A DNA stretch of 21,955 nucleotides, from IMG/VR virus record IMGVR_UViG_3300044987_000603, positions 1-21,955 of that record; one strand, written 5' to 3'. Under the pieces are notes generated by a model. That model ran no database searches. It was given only the letters and a program-made list of their open reading frames with translations, and was not told where the DNA came from. The DNA is from a virus. Position numbers and translations under genes: made by a program. Below are positions 20,879-21,955 of this stretch, in pieces (the stretch's first letter is position 1; each line of letters opens with the position of its first letter).

Positions 20879-21955
20879 GTATATATGTATCCGGTTGACT
20901 TTATTTCTCGGCGTTTCTGGCCAAACTCAGCACCCCGGATGTTCATATCCATCACCGAATCGGCGTACTGGTTCGCGTCGTGGCAGTGAGAAAACTCGTT
21001 TTTGTCCGGTTTATCCTCGATTTCACCGTTTTTCTTGATCTTGTAGCGGTACCCGTACCGAAATCCTTTTATGAGCTGAACGCAACCCGGGTCAATCAGG
21101 TACATGGCTTTACCCTCCATCTGCTGGCTGAGTAGGCGCTCCACTGCCTGAATCCGCAATTCTGGCTTGTTTGTCGGCGGCCGCACACACTTAAACCCTG
21201 CCTGCTTGAGCACATCTACAAGCGACATCTCGTTCTGCTGCTGTTTGGCAAACCCAGCTGGGTCAGGCGCACACAGCATGGTACACCCTTGCAGGTGATT
21301 GGCAATAAACGGATTGAGTTTAGTCCGAACAAAAGTCTCTATTCCCATGTTCTCGGACACCAGCTCGGCCAGCGTGACTACACGCCCGCGAGGGTCTCTC
21401 TGCTTAAACACAGCCGCCGGGGTTCTACCAAAGTCTATACCAATAATCACTGGGTAGTCCGCGCTGCGTATTGGTTTTATGGGCTCCTTGGCTACGTGGA
21501 AGTCCGCTGTAAATGTCTTCTCGTACACCGGCGTACCGCTCAAGCTACGGCCGTATTCAGACCGCAGATACACACGTAACCAGTCCTCGGTCTTACCCGG
21601 GATCAAGTTGGGGTAGTACGCTTTTGGCAGGTGGTCGTAGTTGTCGCACTCTGGATTGACCGCCCACTCTCCGCCGTCTTTGTCCAGCAGTACCTCTTCC
21701 GGTTCTTCCTGAAATTTATCCAAGTACGCGTCCGGCTTCAAGATGGCTGTCGGCTGTTTGTAAATCGCCCAGTTCGATGGGGGACTCTCCATCTTGTCGT
21801 GCCACCAAGTGTCCTCGTCCGGCATGTTGGTATCGAACAACGCACACGACCGCGTGGGCCCACCGTCCTTCATTGACGGATACCTGTTCAGACGACCGAG
21901 CAGACCATCAACAACGTCTTGGTGGAGCTCCCTTGCCTCGTTACCCCAGATAAAT
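20875..21955 (-). CDS. Large terminase subunit, partial (N-terminus outside window)
   Basis: The reading frame is open to the right edge, so the ATG at 21873 is internal. The visible 359 residues start FIWGNEARELHQDVVDGLLG, within the ATPase domain near Walker B and the coupling motif. The RNase H-like nuclease domain is clear. DYPVIIGIDFGRTPAAVFKQ gives the first catalytic Asp, MLCAPDPAGFAKQQQ the second acidic region, and FSHCHDANQYADSVMD the third. It packages DNA into the prohead through the portal encoded next. The P-loop ATPase N-terminus and the small subunit would lie to the right of this window. Confidence 0.9.
   Translation of the reverse strand, partial: FIWGNEARELHQDVVDGLLGRLNRYPSMKDGGPTRSCALFDTNMPDEDTWWHDKMESPPSNWAIYKQPTAILKPDAYLDKFQEEPEEVLLDKDGGEWAVNPECDNYDHLPKAYYPNLIPGKTEDWLRVYLRSEYGRSLSGTPVYEKTFTADFHVAKEPIKPIRSADYPVIIGIDFGRTPAAVFKQRDPRGRVVTLAELVSENMGIETFVRTKLNPFIANHLQGCTMLCAPDPAGFAKQQQNEMSLVDVLKQAGFKCVRPPTNKPELRIQAVERLLSQQMEGKAMYLIDPGCVQLIKGFRYGYRYKIKKNGEIEDKPDKNEFSHCHDANQYADSVMDMNIRGAEFGQKRREIKSTGYIYT

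Overview
The window is a late-gene segment of a tailed double-stranded DNA phage (Caudoviricetes) or a prophage. Every supported gene lies on the minus strand, so transcription runs from the right edge to the left edge. Genes are tightly packed: most junctions are 4-nt overlaps (ATGA or GTGA), TAATG/TGATG overlaps, or gaps under 15 nt. No tRNA, rRNA, integrase, repressor, insertion sequence or CRISPR array was seen, and no gap longer than about 160 nt lacks a gene. The host is probably a Gram-negative bacterium. This is inferred from the GTA-type holin, the GH108-type endolysin and sigma70-like promoters. Fibre and adhesin types of this kind are common in phages from aquatic metagenomes, so a water-borne source is plausible but not shown.

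Head module, right to left: large terminase (N-terminus outside the window), portal of about 700 residues, an 80-residue protein, scaffold, HK97-fold major capsid protein, a small decoration-like protein between two UUCG-capped hairpins, a 100-residue protein, and two head-tail adaptor-like proteins. A large portal with a separate scaffold and short adaptors resembles P22/SU10-like podoviruses. No tape measure, sheath or tube protein is visible in the window. Good sigma70-type promoters precede the portal (about 20851-20878) and the 80-residue gene (18663-18691). The second promoter holds a perfect CTGT-N8-ACAG palindrome, the LexA-box form of gamma- and betaproteobacteria, exactly in its spacer.

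Tail-fibre module (about 14.2 to 6.3 kb): a BppU-N-like protein, an Asp/Ser-rich repeat protein, several small fibre proteins and glycine-rich adhesin-like proteins. Within it sits a PF10118-type di-iron 'metal-dependent hydrolase'. The module ends with a cupin and a 2-oxoglutarate/Fe(II) oxygenase-like protein.

Lysis module (about 5.4 to 2.2 kb): five predicted membrane proteins including a 3TM holin, a hidden 53-residue GTG-start gene, a second 2OG-Fe(II) oxygenase-like protein and a GH108 endolysin. Six consecutive junctions in it are 4-nt overlaps.

After the endolysin a new promoter (2057-2086, with a perfect palindrome beside it) drives a second fibre plus glycine-rich adhesin pair. This pair is paralogous to the pair at 11440-10165. 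A virion protein then runs off the left edge. The most notable points are the possible SOS-type promoter for head genes, the duplicated adhesin cassette on both sides of the lysis genes, and the set of four candidate iron or cupin enzymes embedded among tail and lysis genes.
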